From: Bacteroidales bacterium
Lineage (GTDB): Bacteria > Bacteroidota > Bacteroidia > Bacteroidales > UBA932
NCBI GenBank assembly: GCA_017458265.1
Contig: JAFTFV010000010.1
Span: 1-55,023 of the forward strand
Length of the DNA stretch: 55,023 nucleotides
Direction of reading: 5' to 3'
The notes beneath the pieces are model-generated. The model did not search any database. It was not told where the DNA came from and saw only the letters and a program-made list of their open reading frames with translations. Made by a program: the position numbers and the translations under genes. Within the stretch, counting starts at the first letter, position 1; each line of letters begins with the position of its first letter. Below are positions 24,137-31,835 of the stretch, piece by piece.

Positions 24137-25329
24137 CTGATAACCATTCCGAGGCCCTTCGCTGCCTCCTTTGCAAAAAACCGAAATGCGCCCTTCAGGG
24201 CTGTCCTGTCCATACTCCCGTTCCGGAATGCATGGCCCTTTACCGTGAAGGCCGGCTTGAAGAAGCCGGTGCTATGTTGTTTGAGAACAACCCCTTGTCT
24301 TCAATCACATCCCTCGTATGTGACTGGAAGCAGTTCTGCTTTGGCCACTGCGTCCTCAATGTGAAGCAGGCACCTGTCCGCTGGTACAGCGTCGAGCAGG
24401 AGATTTCCGGGCAGTACCTTCGCAAAGTGGTGCTGGAAAGGCGTTCTTCCGAACTCGAAGGCAGGCGCATTGCAATTGTCGGTGCCGGCCCTGCCGGTAT
24501 AGCTGCAGCCGTGTGGCTGTATGAAAAAGGCGCATCAATAGTGCTCATCGATGCAAATGAGCGCCTTGGAGGCGTCCTTCGGTATGGTATTCCGGCATTC
24601 AGGCTGGACAGGTCCCTTGTTGACGAATATGAGCGCATCCTTAATGTTCCAGGGATTGAGTTCAAGTTCGGAGAGCACGTAAAGTCTGTAAAGGATCTCT
24701 CTGCCGCGTATGATACTGTCATTGTATGTGCCGGTGCTGAAAAGCCCGCGACACTGCGTATCCCGGGTGAGGAGTCAGCCATCCAGGCGCTTGATTTCCT
24801 GAAGGATCCGGAAAAGTTCAATATCGGCAGGAAAGCAATCGTCATCGGCGGCGGAAACGTGGCCATGGACGCATGCCGTACTGCTCACCGCCAGGGTGCC
24901 GAGACCTGGGTTTACTACCGCAAGACCTTCGAAAACATGCCTGCAAACCCTCTTGAGGTGGAAGAGGCCCGTTCCGAGGGCGTTCAGTTTGCTGTGTTCG
25001 AGGCCCCCGTTGAGGTGCGTCAGGGCGGAGTAGTCTTCCGCAAATGCGAGAATGTCGTCCCCGAAGACGGCGGCAGGGTAGTAACCCGCATTATTGACGG
25101 AACAGACCATTTTGTTGAATGTGACAGCCTTATTACGGCAATTTCAGAAAAACCGGAATTCGGCCTTCTGGAAGGTGCCGTCTTTGGAGAAGACCGCTGG
25201 CCGATAGTTGCTGAAAACGGTCTTGTCTCCGGCTTTGACAATGTTTATGTTGCCGGCGATTTCCGCCTTGGCCCCAAGACTGTGGTAGAGGCAGTCGCAT
25301 CGGCGCGTTTAGTTGTAGATTCTCTATGA
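24133..25329 (+). CDS. GltD/PreT-like FAD-dependent NAD(P) oxidoreductase
   Basis: The 398-residue protein resembles the small subunit of glutamate synthase. An N-terminal cysteine-rich region (CLLCKKPKCALQGCP, CDWKQFCFGHC) would bind two [4Fe-4S] clusters. It is followed by an FAD Rossmann motif AIVGAGPAGIAAA near 115-127 and an NAD(P) motif VIGGGNVAMDACRTAHRQGA near 237-256. Such modules deliver electrons to partners such as GltB, PreA or an NfnA-type subunit. No partner is encoded nearby, so its acceptor is unknown. ATGA overlaps on both sides put it in the recR-queC operon. Confidence 0.88.
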   Translation: MTDNHSEALRCLLCKKPKCALQGCPVHTPVPECMALYREGRLEEAGAMLFENNPLSSITSLVCDWKQFCFGHCVLNVKQAPVRWYSVEQEISGQYLRKVVLERRSSELEGRRIAIVGAGPAGIAAAVWLYEKGASIVLIDANERLGGVLRYGIPAFRLDRSLVDEYERILNVPGIEFKFGEHVKSVKDLSAAYDTVIVCAGAEKPATLRIPGEESAIQALDFLKDPEKFNIGRKAIVIGGGNVAMDACRTAHRQGAETWVYYRKTFENMPANPLEVEEARSEGVQFAVFEAPVEVRQGGVVFRKCENVVPEDGGRVVTRIIDGTDHFVECDSLITAISEKPEFGLLEGAVFGEDRWPIVAENGLVSGFDNVYVAGDFRLGPKTVVEAVASARLVVDSL

Positions 25330-25967
25330 AAGCAGTTCTGATATATTCCGGAGGGCTTGACAGCACCACTCTCCTTTATGAATACAGGGAGAGTATTGCT
25401 CTGGCAGTGAGTTTTGACTATGGCTCAAAGCACAATGAGCGGGAAATAGCGTGCGCCTCGGAAAATTGCAGGCGGCTTGGAATCGAGCATCTTGTGATTC
25501 CTCTGGATTTTATGCAGAAGTATTTCAGGAGCAGCTTGTTAAAGGGTGGGGACGATATACCCGAAGGCAGTTATGACGACAGCAACATGCAGTCGACAGT
25601 GGTTCCTTTTCGCAACGGAATCATGCTTGCGGTTGCTGCCGGGCTTGCGGAAAGCCGCGGCCTCGATGCTGTGATGATGGCAAATCACGGCGGAGACCAT
25701 GCCATCTATCCTGACTGCCGTCCCGAGTTTGTGGATGCATTCGGAAAGGCGGTTGAGGCAGGCACCTACAACGGCGTCAAGCTTCTTTCTCCATACTGCA
25801 ATATCACAAAACGGGACATAGCCCTCCGCGGCAAAGCTCTTGGAATTGACTATTCGCTCACTTATTCCTGCTACAAGGGCGGTGAAAAGCACTGCGGCAA
25901 ATGCGGTACATGTACGGAAAGAAGGGAAGCGCTTGAAGGATTTGACCCTACTGAGTACGAAGAATAA
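25326..25967 (+). CDS. queC: 7-cyano-7-deazaguanine synthase QueC
   Basis: QueC converts 7-carboxy-7-deazaguanine to preQ0 using ATP and ammonia, a step toward queuosine in tRNA. The 213-residue protein has the PP-loop SGGLDSTTL near residues 8-16, a conserved QSTVVPFRNGIML segment, and the zinc-binding CYKGGEKHCGKCGTC near 182-196. Other queuosine genes (queD, queE, queF) are not in the window, and no preQ1 riboswitch is expected because the gene is internal to an operon. It overlaps the GltD-like gene by ATGA and is the last gene of this operon. Confidence 0.95.
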   Translation: MKAVLIYSGGLDSTTLLYEYRESIALAVSFDYGSKHNEREIACASENCRRLGIEHLVIPLDFMQKYFRSSLLKGGDDIPEGSYDDSNMQSTVVPFRNGIMLAVAAGLAESRGLDAVMMANHGGDHAIYPDCRPEFVDAFGKAVEAGTYNGVKLLSPYCNITKRDIALRGKALGIDYSLTYSCYKGGEKHCGKCGTCTERREALEGFDPTEYEE

Positions 25968-25977
25968 GGCTGTCGAC

Positions 25978-26007
25978 TTGTAATTTCGGGATTTTTTCTT
26001 ACTTTTG
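25978..26007 (+). promoter_or_regulatory. Promoter of corA
   Basis: TTG at 25978-25980, a 19-base spacer and TACTTTTG at 26000-26007. The -7 box is only 9 bases from the ATG, so the transcript would be almost leaderless. Confidence 0.7.
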
Positions 26008-26016
26008 CGCTTTGGT

Positions 26017-26982
26017 ATGCTCAGTGTTTTCTACAGAAAAGACGGGAAGATAATCCTCTCACAGGATCAGAAGATCTTCTCCACGCTGCGTCTCGAAGAC
26101 GTGGTGTGGATAGACCTTGTCCAGCCTACGGGCGACGAGAAACGTCTTGTGGAAGGCTTCCTGGGAACCGAAATACAGAGCCGTGCGCAGGCAGAGGAAA
26201 TCGAGTCTTCATCCCGTTACTTTGAAACGGATGATGCCATTTTCGCGAACACCAACTTCCTTACTCCCGGTCCGGAAGAATATGGCGAGCAGGCCGTTTC
26301 CTTCACGATTGTGGACAGAACCCTCACAACCCTCCGCGAGGTGCCGCTCCGCTCTTTCACAGACCTTCAGCGAAGGATGCAGGTCAATCCCAGGCAGTAT
26401 CCCTCCGGTTTCAGCGTCTTCGCCAGCATATTGGACCAGCGTGTCGACCTCGATGCCGATATGATCGAGCTCCTCTCCAAGGAGATTTCCCAGTATGCAA
26501 AGCAGATCAACGACCAGGAAGACATCGACCAGGAACTCCTCATCGATATTTCCCAGATGCAGGAAAACACCATGGTGGTGCGCGAGAACGTCGTCGACAA
26601 GCAGCGCCTCATCTCCAACCTGATGCGCTCCACCAAGGTCCCGCGCTCCCTGGAGAACCGCCTTAACGTTCTCCTGCAGGATATTTCATCACTTCTGAGC
26701 CACACGAACTTCTGCTTCGAGCGTCTTGAGTATCTTCAGGATACCGTAGTGGGTCTTATCAACCTGGAGCAGAACAAGATCATGAAGATTCTGGCCGTGG
26801 TGTCGGTTTTCCTAATGCCTCCAACCCTCATAGCCGGTTTTTACGGCATGAACGTGCGCCTGCCGATAATCGCAGCTGATGCGCCCAATGCCAATTTCTG
26901 GAACTGGGTCATCATCATCGGCCTCATGGCCCTCAGCTGCATTCTGGTCTGGATACTGTTCCGCAGGAAGAAACTGCTTTAA
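26017..26982 (+). CDS. corA: CorA-family magnesium/divalent cation channel
   Basis: The 321-residue protein has the CorA layout: a soluble N-terminal domain, a long helix through residues 140-250, and two C-terminal transmembrane segments (KILAVVSVFLMPPTLIAG and WVIIIGLMALSCILVWILF). The signature GMN sits in FYGMNVRLP between them, and the tail RRKKLL faces the cytoplasm. The ATG at 26017 was chosen over a TTG four codons upstream because the TTG overlaps the -7 promoter box. It is transcribed on its own between the queC operon and rpsA. Confidence 0.93.
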   Translation: MLSVFYRKDGKIILSQDQKIFSTLRLEDVVWIDLVQPTGDEKRLVEGFLGTEIQSRAQAEEIESSSRYFETDDAIFANTNFLTPGPEEYGEQAVSFTIVDRTLTTLREVPLRSFTDLQRRMQVNPRQYPSGFSVFASILDQRVDLDADMIELLSKEISQYAKQINDQEDIDQELLIDISQMQENTMVVRENVVDKQRLISNLMRSTKVPRSLENRLNVLLQDISSLLSHTNFCFERLEYLQDTVVGLINLEQNKIMKILAVVSVFLMPPTLIAGFYGMNVRLPIIAADAPNANFWNWVIIIGLMALSCILVWILFRRKKLL

Positions 26983-27014
26983 TTTGCATAATCAAATAAT
27001 AATCACTATATTTG
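26983..27014 (+). promoter_or_regulatory. Promoter of rpsA
   Basis: TTTG at 26983-26986, a 20-base spacer and TATATTTG at 27007-27014 fit the Bacteroidota consensus well. The leader of about 85 bases contains a GC hairpin, CGCGCA (27033-27038) with TGCGCG (27047-27052), which could serve autoregulation by S1. Confidence 0.75.
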
Positions 27015-27103
27015 CGCGCTTTTTTCCCGAAGCGCGCATTTGCGTATGCGCGGGAAAGGCTCAAGAAATAATGTTAAACTACTAGTTACTAAAAAGTTAA
27101 ACT

Positions 27104-28882
27104 ATGTCAGAAGAAATCAAGAAAGCACTCAATGCTTCAGTAGCACCCGAGGATTTTGACTGGGAAGCCTTTGAAAACGAAGGCGTAGAGGCATCCAAGA
27201 GGGATGAAACCATCGCCCAGTACGAGCAGACCCTCTCCAAGGTCACTGAAAATGAGGTTGTTGAAGGTGTAGTTACCTCCATCAACAAGCGCGAAGTTGT
27301 CGTCAACATCGGCGCAAAGAGCGAAGGTGTCATTTCCGCACCCGAGTTCCGTTACAATCCGGACCTCAAGGTAGGTGACAAGGTAGAGGTTCTCGTCGAG
27401 TCTGCAGAAGACCGCAAGGGACAGCTCGTCATCTCCCACCGCAAGGCCCGCCAGCTCAAATCCTGGGATATGGTCAATGCCGCCTACGAAAGCGGTGAGA
27501 TCGTCAAGGGTTATGTAAAGACCCGCACCAAGGGCGGTATGATCGTGGACGTGTTCGGTATCGAGGCCTTCCTCCCCGGCTCCCAGATCGACATCAAGCC
27601 CATCCGTGACTACGATGTGTTCGTAGACACTACAATGGATTTCAAGATTGTCAAGATCAATCAGGAATTCAAGAACGTGGTTGTTTCCCACAAGGCTCTC
27701 CTCGAGGCAGAGCAGGAACTCAAGAGGGCAGACCTCATCTCCCGTCTGGAGAAGGGTCAGGTTCTCGAAGGCGTTGTCAAGAACATCACCAACTACGGTG
27801 TATTCGTTGACCTCGGCGGCGTGGACGGTCTCATCCACATCACAGACCTCAGTTGGGGCCGCATCTCCCATCCGGAAGAAGTTGTCGCCCTTGATCAGAA
27901 GATCAACGTCGTCGTCCTCGACTTCAACGAGCAGCAGAAGCGCATCGCCCTCGGTCTCAAGCAGCTTACTCCCCATCCTTGGGAGGCTCTCTCCCCTGAC
28001 CTCAAGGTTGGTGATACTGTTACCGGCAAGGTGGTTGCAGTTGCAGACTACGGTGCATTCGTAGAGGTAGAGCCCGGTGTTGAGGGTCTCGTACATGTGA
28101 GCGAAATGAGCTGGAGCCCCCGTCTCCACAGCGCACAGGAATTCCTCAAGATGGGTGACGAGGTTCAGGCCGTTATCCTCACCCTCGACCGCGAAGCCCG
28201 CAAGATGTCCCTCGGCATCAAGCAGCTCACTGTCAATCCTTGGGATTCCATCCGTGAGAAGTACCCTGTAGGAAGCCAGCACAAGGCTACCGTACGCAAC
28301 ATCACCAACTTCGGCGTGTTCGCAGAACTCGAAGACGGTGTTGAGGGTCTCATCCACATCTCCGACCTCTCCTGGAACAAGATCAAGCATCCTTCAGAGA
28401 TGGTCCAGAGCGGTGACGTCATCGACGTTGTCATCCTTGACTTCGACGAGAACTCCCACAAGCTTTCCCTCGGTCACAAGCAGCTCACTCCCAACCCTTG
28501 GGATGAACTCGAGGCCAAGTATCCTGTCGGCACAGTTGTCGATGCTACCGTTACCGCAGCAAACGACAAGAACGTCACCGTTACCCTTCCCGACGGCACC
28601 GAGGCAACAGCCTTCGCCCGTGAAATGGTCAAGGAAGACGGCAAGGCCGCAGTTGCAGGTGAGGTTCTCCCTGTAAAGGTTACCGATCTCCGCCGCAGCA
28701 CCCGCAGCATCCGCGTTTCCCATCTCCGTACTTATCAGGAGGCAAAGGCCGCCCGTGAGAATGCCGAGGTTGAAAGCGCAAAGAAGGCCATCAAGAAGGT
28801 TCAGACTTCCGTAGAGAAGACCACCCTTGGTGACATCTCCGCTCTTGCTGCACTCAAGGACAAACTCGAAAAGGGTGAGTAA
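27104..28882 (+). CDS. rpsA: 30S ribosomal protein S1
   Basis: S1 brings mRNA to the 30S subunit. The 592-residue protein contains about six S1 (OB-fold) repeats, beginning near residues 50, 127, 215, 300, 387 and 475. The central ones are the most regular, with repeats of GVVKNITNYGVFVDLGGVDG and HISDLSWNKIKHPSE type. An acidic N-terminal extension of about 48 residues binds the ribosome in the family. Codon use is strongly biased to C-ending codons, as expected for a highly expressed gene. The end overlaps the likely RNase Z start by 8 bases. Confidence 0.96.
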   Translation: MSEEIKKALNASVAPEDFDWEAFENEGVEASKRDETIAQYEQTLSKVTENEVVEGVVTSINKREVVVNIGAKSEGVISAPEFRYNPDLKVGDKVEVLVESAEDRKGQLVISHRKARQLKSWDMVNAAYESGEIVKGYVKTRTKGGMIVDVFGIEAFLPGSQIDIKPIRDYDVFVDTTMDFKIVKINQEFKNVVVSHKALLEAEQELKRADLISRLEKGQVLEGVVKNITNYGVFVDLGGVDGLIHITDLSWGRISHPEEVVALDQKINVVVLDFNEQQKRIALGLKQLTPHPWEALSPDLKVGDTVTGKVVAVADYGAFVEVEPGVEGLVHVSEMSWSPRLHSAQEFLKMGDEVQAVILTLDREARKMSLGIKQLTVNPWDSIREKYPVGSQHKATVRNITNFGVFAELEDGVEGLIHISDLSWNKIKHPSEMVQSGDVIDVVILDFDENSHKLSLGHKQLTPNPWDELEAKYPVGTVVDATVTAANDKNVTVTLPDGTEATAFAREMVKEDGKAAVAGEVLPVKVTDLRRSTRSIRVSHLRTYQEAKAARENAEVESAKKAIKKVQTSVEKTTLGDISALAALKDKLEKGE

Positions 28883-29801
28883 TAACCCAAACATTTTTAA
28901 GCTTACTTTACTGGGCACGGCATCTGCCATGCCCGTAAAGGAGCGGAATCAAAGCGCCCAGGCACTTCAAGTGCACGGGCGCTTGTTCCTTATTGATTGC
29001 GGAGAGGGCACCCAGTATCGCTTTGTACAGGAGCATGTGCCCATGATGAAACTGGATTCCGTTTTCATCTCCCATATTCACGGAGACCACGTCTTCGGCA
29101 TTTTCGGCCTGCTGTCAACTCTTGGCATGAAAGGCAGGCAGACTCCGCTGAACATCTTCGCTCCCAATAATTTCGGCCCCATCCTCAAGTTCTTCCTTAG
29201 CTACTACGGAGACGGCATCCCATTCGAAATAAGGTTCACGCCTCTGAAGATGAAATCCCCGGAGACCGTCCTTGAGACGAAATCCACCGAGGTGCTTGCA
29301 TTCCCGCTGAACCACGGCATCGACACGTTCGGTTTCCTGTTCCGTGAAAAAGAACCATTGTATAATATAAGGAAGGAATGCCTGGAGGAGTACGGGCTGT
29401 CGCTTACGGAAATCGGCACCCTCAAAAGAGGGGAGGACGTTGTCCGGGCCGACGGAACCGTCATCCCCGTTTCTGCCGCAGCTTACAAGCCGTATGTCCC
29501 GCGCAGCTATGCATACTGCTCAGACACTGCACCCTTCCCTGAGGAGGCCGACTGGGTAAGGGGAGTGGACCTCCTCTATCATGAGACAACTTACCCGCTG
29601 GAGTTTGCCGATGAAGGCCGCAAGCGCGGGCACTCGACAACCCATGATGCCGCACAGCTTGCCGTCAAAGCCGGGGTGAAGAAACTCATTGTGGGCCATT
29701 TCACTTCCAGGGACGTTCCCCGTAAGGTTTTTGAGGAAGAATGCCGCAGCATTTTCCCAGAAACTTTTTTGGCCGATGACGGCGATGTCTACGAAATTTG
29801 A
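28875..29801 (+). CDS. rnz: Ribonuclease Z (tRNA 3'-processing endonuclease)
   Basis: RNase Z cleaves tRNA precursors after the discriminator base, which matters here because the three tRNAs in the window lack an encoded CCA. The 308-residue metallo-beta-lactamase protein shows the zinc motif SHIHGDHVFG near 61-70, a conserved DCGEGTQYRF near 38-47, and HSTTHDAAQLA and GHFTSRD in the C-terminal half. A GTG start at 28875 (MSNNPNIFKLTLLGT) gives the normal N-terminus; an in-frame ATG at 28827 would add 16 residues inside rpsA and is less likely. Confidence 0.93.
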   Translation: MSNNPNIFKLTLLGTASAMPVKERNQSAQALQVHGRLFLIDCGEGTQYRFVQEHVPMMKLDSVFISHIHGDHVFGIFGLLSTLGMKGRQTPLNIFAPNNFGPILKFFLSYYGDGIPFEIRFTPLKMKSPETVLETKSTEVLAFPLNHGIDTFGFLFREKEPLYNIRKECLEEYGLSLTEIGTLKRGEDVVRADGTVIPVSAAAYKPYVPRSYAYCSDTAPFPEEADWVRGVDLLYHETTYPLEFADEGRKRGHSTTHDAAQLAVKAGVKKLIVGHFTSRDVPRKVFEEECRSIFPETFLADDGDVYEI

Positions 29802-29812
29802 AAAATTATTTC

Positions 29813-29820
29813 TAACTTTG
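29813..29820 (+). promoter_or_regulatory. -7 box for the glucosaminidase-mltG-rel-uvrB operon
   Basis: TAACTTTG matches TAnnTTTG, 22 bases before the ATG at 29843. No properly spaced TTTG was found. Confidence 0.55.
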
Positions 29821-29842
29821 AAAATTGTTAAAGGTTAAAACA

Positions 29843-30826
29843 ATGAGGAAGGTTAGAATCATAGCGCTGGCGGTCCTCTGCACCCTGGCCGTTGCAAGTA
29901 CGGCCCAGCAGAAGCCAAGGGGCAACACCCCCCAGGAAAGATATATTTACACGTATTCAGACATCGCCGTTGCAGAAATGCAGCGCACCGGTGTGCCTGC
30001 AAGTATCACGCTTGCCCAGGGCATCATCGAGTCCGGATCCGGCCTTTCCACTCTTGCTGTGAACGGGAACAACCACTTTGGCATAAAATGCCACAATTCC
30101 TGGAAAGGCGGTACCATGAAAATGGACGATGACAGGAAAAACGAATGTTTCCGCACCTACGACACTCCCGAAGAGAGTTTCCGCGACCATTCGGATTTCC
30201 TCCGCTACCGTGACCGCTACAAATTCCTCTTCGACCTTGACAGACGTGACTACAAAGGCTGGGCTTTCGGCCTCAAGCAGGCAGGTTATGCAACAGACCC
30301 TTCCTATGCATCAAAGCTCATCCGCACCATCGAAGAGTACGACCTCTCCCGCTTCGACTTCCTTACAAACGAGGAACTGTCCTCCCTGCCTGCATCTCCA
30401 AGCAAGCTTGAAGAGCCTGTCGCAGTGAGAACAGGCAGCAGTACCGGTCCTGCCCCCGTCCAGGAGGAATTCCGCTTCTCCCTGAGCCGTGTCATGTATT
30501 CCCTCAATGACGTTGCTTTCGTGTATGCAGGGGAGAATGACACTTACAAATCCATTGCAAAGGAGCACAACCTTTTCCTTTTTGAGATTCTCCGTTTCAA
30601 CGAGGTGAAAAAGGGTGCTGTAGTGAAGCCCGGAGACATCGTCTACCTGGAAGCAAAGAAAAAGAAGGCTCCCAAGGGCCTTGAGATGTATATCGTTTCC
30701 GAGGACGGCGAGAATCTGCATGATATCTGCCAGCGTTTTGCCGTAAAGGAAAGCGCCATCAGGACACTCAACAAACTCGATGCAAACGCTTCACTCCTCG
30801 AAGGAGACGTAATAAAATTGCGCTAG
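29843..30826 (+). CDS. Glucosaminidase (FlgJ/LytG-type) with C-terminal LysM repeats
   Basis: This 327-residue exported protein should cleave peptidoglycan glycan strands. A signal peptide (MRKVRIIALAVLCTLAVAST-AQ) is followed by a glucosaminidase domain, with TLAQGIIESGSGLSTLAVNGNNHFGIKC near 55-80 containing the catalytic Glu (IIESG) and a YDTPEESFRDHSDFL segment. Two LysM-like peptidoglycan-binding units lie at the C-terminus (AGENDTYKSIAKEHNLFLFEIL and SEDGENLHDICQRFAVKESAIR). The start at 29843 gives the clean signal peptide; the ATG six codons upstream does not. mltG follows after four bases, a functional pairing in cell-wall turnover. Confidence 0.92.
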   Translation: MRKVRIIALAVLCTLAVASTAQQKPRGNTPQERYIYTYSDIAVAEMQRTGVPASITLAQGIIESGSGLSTLAVNGNNHFGIKCHNSWKGGTMKMDDDRKNECFRTYDTPEESFRDHSDFLRYRDRYKFLFDLDRRDYKGWAFGLKQAGYATDPSYASKLIRTIEEYDLSRFDFLTNEELSSLPASPSKLEEPVAVRTGSSTGPAPVQEEFRFSLSRVMYSLNDVAFVYAGENDTYKSIAKEHNLFLFEILRFNEVKKGAVVKPGDIVYLEAKKKKAPKGLEMYIVSEDGENLHDICQRFAVKESAIRTLNKLDANASLLEGDVIKLR

Positions 30827-30830
30827 GAAA

Positions 30831-31835
30831 ATGAAGAAAGTCCTTGTTGGAATTCTTATGGTGGCGCTCCTTGCGGGCGCCATCGTCGGTTATGGGGTTT
30901 TTTATGACCGCAAGGTCCCCAATTTCAAGGGAACCGCAGACCTTTTTGTATATCCCGGAATGGATGTAGGTGAGGTAACGGACAGCATCCTCGCAAGCGG
31001 CTGCGTGAAGAAGCCGCGCAGTCTCAGGCGTGCCATGTCAACTGTCAACGAGATTGCACCGGGGCACTACACGATCGATTCTACATGCACAAGCATGTAT
31101 GTTTCCCGCATGATTCATGGAGGCTGGCAGACTCCTGTCATGCTCACTCTTTCCGGCAGCATCCGCACATACAGGGCGCTTGCAAGGAAAATCGGCAGCC
31201 AGATGCTTGCCGATTCCGCATCAATCGCGTCCTTCTGCGCGGATTCGCTTGGCTCTTTTGGCCTTGACACCGCGATGCTCTTTACCCGCATCATCCCGGA
31301 TTCCTACCAGATGAAGTGGACATCGGCCCCGAGGGCTATATTTGACCGCCTCACAAAAGAGGCCGATGCATGGTGGACGCCCGAACGCCTGGCTGCTGCA
31401 AAGAAACAGGGGCTTACTCGCAATGAGGCAATCACGCTCGCTTCAATAGTAGACGGCGAAACCCGTTATGTGCCGGAGCAGCCCACCATTGCAGGCGTTT
31501 ACCTGAACCGCCTTCACACCGGAATGAAGCTCCAGGCAGATCCTACCATCGCCTATTGCTATGGCTATACCCTGAGCCGCATACTCAAGGTCCATCTCCA
31601 GGTGGATTCGCCTTACAACACATACAGAAATTACGGCCTTCCTCCGGGACCGATATCTTGTCCTCCCAAGAGCTGCCTTGAGGCCGTACTGCATCCGGCA
31701 TCGCACAATTACATCTTCTTCTGTGCCGATCCCTCTTTCAACGGTTCCCACCGTTTTGCCGCAACCTATGCGGAACATCTTCTGAATGCACGCGCCTTCC
31801 AGAAAGCGCTTACTGAACGTCAGAAAAACAGATAA
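30831..31835 (+). CDS. mltG: Endolytic murein transglycosylase MltG (YceG)
   Basis: MltG cuts nascent peptidoglycan and ends glycan-strand synthesis. The 334-residue protein has a single N-terminal membrane anchor (VLVGILMVALLAGAIVGYGV), a LysM-like region and the catalytic YceG domain with NRLHTGMKLQADPTIAY and YNTYRNYGLPPGPI. The active-site motif usually written ASIVEKET reads ASIVDGET near residues 203-210, so one of the two conserved acidic positions is Asp. It lies between the glucosaminidase and rel genes, spaced by 4 and 0 bases. Confidence 0.93.
   Translation: MKKVLVGILMVALLAGAIVGYGVFYDRKVPNFKGTADLFVYPGMDVGEVTDSILASGCVKKPRSLRRAMSTVNEIAPGHYTIDSTCTSMYVSRMIHGGWQTPVMLTLSGSIRTYRALARKIGSQMLADSASIASFCADSLGSFGLDTAMLFTRIIPDSYQMKWTSAPRAIFDRLTKEADAWWTPERLAAAKKQGLTRNEAITLASIVDGETRYVPEQPTIAGVYLNRLHTGMKLQADPTIAYCYGYTLSRILKVHLQVDSPYNTYRNYGLPPGPISCPPKSCLEAVLHPASHNYIFFCADPSFNGSHRFAATYAEHLLNARAFQKALTERQKNR

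Noticed and set aside
25260-25330. preQ1 riboswitch in front of queC
   Set aside because: queC overlaps the preceding gene by four bases, so there is no untranslated leader to hold one.
27014-27037. A GCGCGC/GCGCGC hairpin in the rpsA leader as one half of a two-state switch
   Set aside because: Its left arm overlaps the -7 promoter box and would not be transcribed; only the 27033-27052 hairpin can form in the mRNA.
27137-28390. A 417-codon open frame antisense to rpsA
   Set aside because: Strong codon bias of rpsA leaves few stops on the other strand; S1 repeats are unmistakable on the plus strand.
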